A program made the translations under genes and the position numbers. 64,000 nucleotides of DNA from assembly GCA_947448745.1 (NCBI GenBank), contig CANFOQ010000010.1, positions 1 through 64,000 of the forward strand, given 5' to 3'. The notes under the pieces were generated by a model, which saw nothing but the letters and a program-made list of their open reading frames with translations, had not been told where the DNA came from and did no database searches. Shown piece after piece: positions 63,800 to 64,000 of the stretch (the stretch's first letter is position 1; each line of letters starts with the position of its first letter). This DNA is from Comamonadaceae bacterium (GTDB taxonomy: Bacteria; Pseudomonadota; Gammaproteobacteria; Burkholderiales; Burkholderiaceae_C).

Positions 63800-64000
63800 T
63801 CAGGCTTGCCCTGAGGCCATGCGCTCGCTTTTCCAATACACATCGTCCCCGCCGTTCATGCGGTTGAGCACCCGCGCCAGCACAAACATCAGGTCGGACA
63901 AGCGGTTCAAGTATTGACGCGGCGTGTCGTTCAGCGCCTCTTCCGCGCCCAGCGCCACCACCGCGCGTTCGGCGCGTCGTGCCACAGTGCGGCAAACATG
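63800..64000 (-). CDS. Cob(I)alamin adenosyltransferase, PduO type (3' part)
   Basis: The last 66 residues of an ATP:cob(I)alamin adenosyltransferase; the start is outside the window. RRAERAVVAL, YLNRLSDLMFVLARVLNR and GGDDVYW are the conserved C-terminal signature of the PduO/CobO-type trimer. Makes adenosylcobalamin from cob(I)alamin and ATP. It shares B12 metabolism with the metH of this window but is not linked to it. Confidence 0.88.
   Translation of the reverse strand, partial: HVCRTVARRAERAVVALGAEEALNDTPRQYLNRLSDLMFVLARVLNRMNGGDDVYWKSERMASGQA

Overview
This 64 kb window is a dense chromosomal segment of a heterotrophic betaproteobacterium, most likely order Burkholderiales, family Comamonadaceae (Limnohabitans/Rhodoferax-like). 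The grounds are a methionine synthase that lacks its homocysteine domain and sits behind an S-adenosylhomocysteine (SAH) riboswitch, a complete Entner-Doudoroff gene set, and overall codon and GC usage. The affiliation is an inference; no rRNA or tRNA gene is present. About 57 protein genes cover nearly everything. Only 51783-52246 is a gene-free stretch longer than 300 bp, and it is packed with repeats.

Layout. 1-4.8 kb: end of a type-4 uracil-DNA glycosylase, pyrF, a small winged-helix regulator, uvrA. 4.8-8.1 kb: a relatively AT-rich cell-surface polysaccharide block (GT90 glycosyltransferase, O-antigen ligase/polymerase, GT2 glycosyltransferase). 8.0-17.2 kb: zinc-ribbon protein, ilvE, small membrane protein, diheme cytochrome c, radA, an MFS transporter, ssb, comM, and glnK-amtB behind a sigma-54/NtrC-type control region. 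17.2-20.1 kb: truncated-type metH with its riboswitch.

20.1-37.0 kb is a sugar uptake and catabolism island. It holds a fructose/ribose-type ABC transporter (binding protein, permease, ATPase), a PfkB-type sugar kinase, an RbsD/FucU mutarotase, a ROK regulator, then zwf-pgl-edd-eda-pgi-glk, and a glucose-type ABC transporter (binding protein, two permeases, MalK/UgpC-type ATPase) facing the end of glk. Together these import hexoses, phosphorylate them and feed the Entner-Doudoroff pathway. The two binding-protein promoters share a 24-bp segment (19/24 identical) that contains a 17-bp inverted repeat, probably the site of one common regulator.

37.2-51.8 kb: alr, lplT, an EamA permease, a glutathione peroxidase, two tandem paralogous hybrid histidine kinases, an RDD protein, then tkt, gap, glcE and glcF on the minus strand, and a MurU-like nucleotidyltransferase. 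51.8-52.6 kb: a repeat-rich patch next to a 5'-truncated brnT toxin remnant and an apparently intact brnA antitoxin. 52.6-64 kb: pepP, a beta-barrel-like protein, maeB, a barstar-family gene, a DUF4197 protein, mnmA, a glutaryl-CoA dehydrogenase, acetoacetyl-CoA synthetase, a hotdog thioesterase and the end of a PduO-type adenosyltransferase.

Across the window at least nine genes without a Shine-Dalgarno sequence have a -10-like hexamer only 6-7 nt before the start codon. That is the arrangement expected for leaderless mRNAs.
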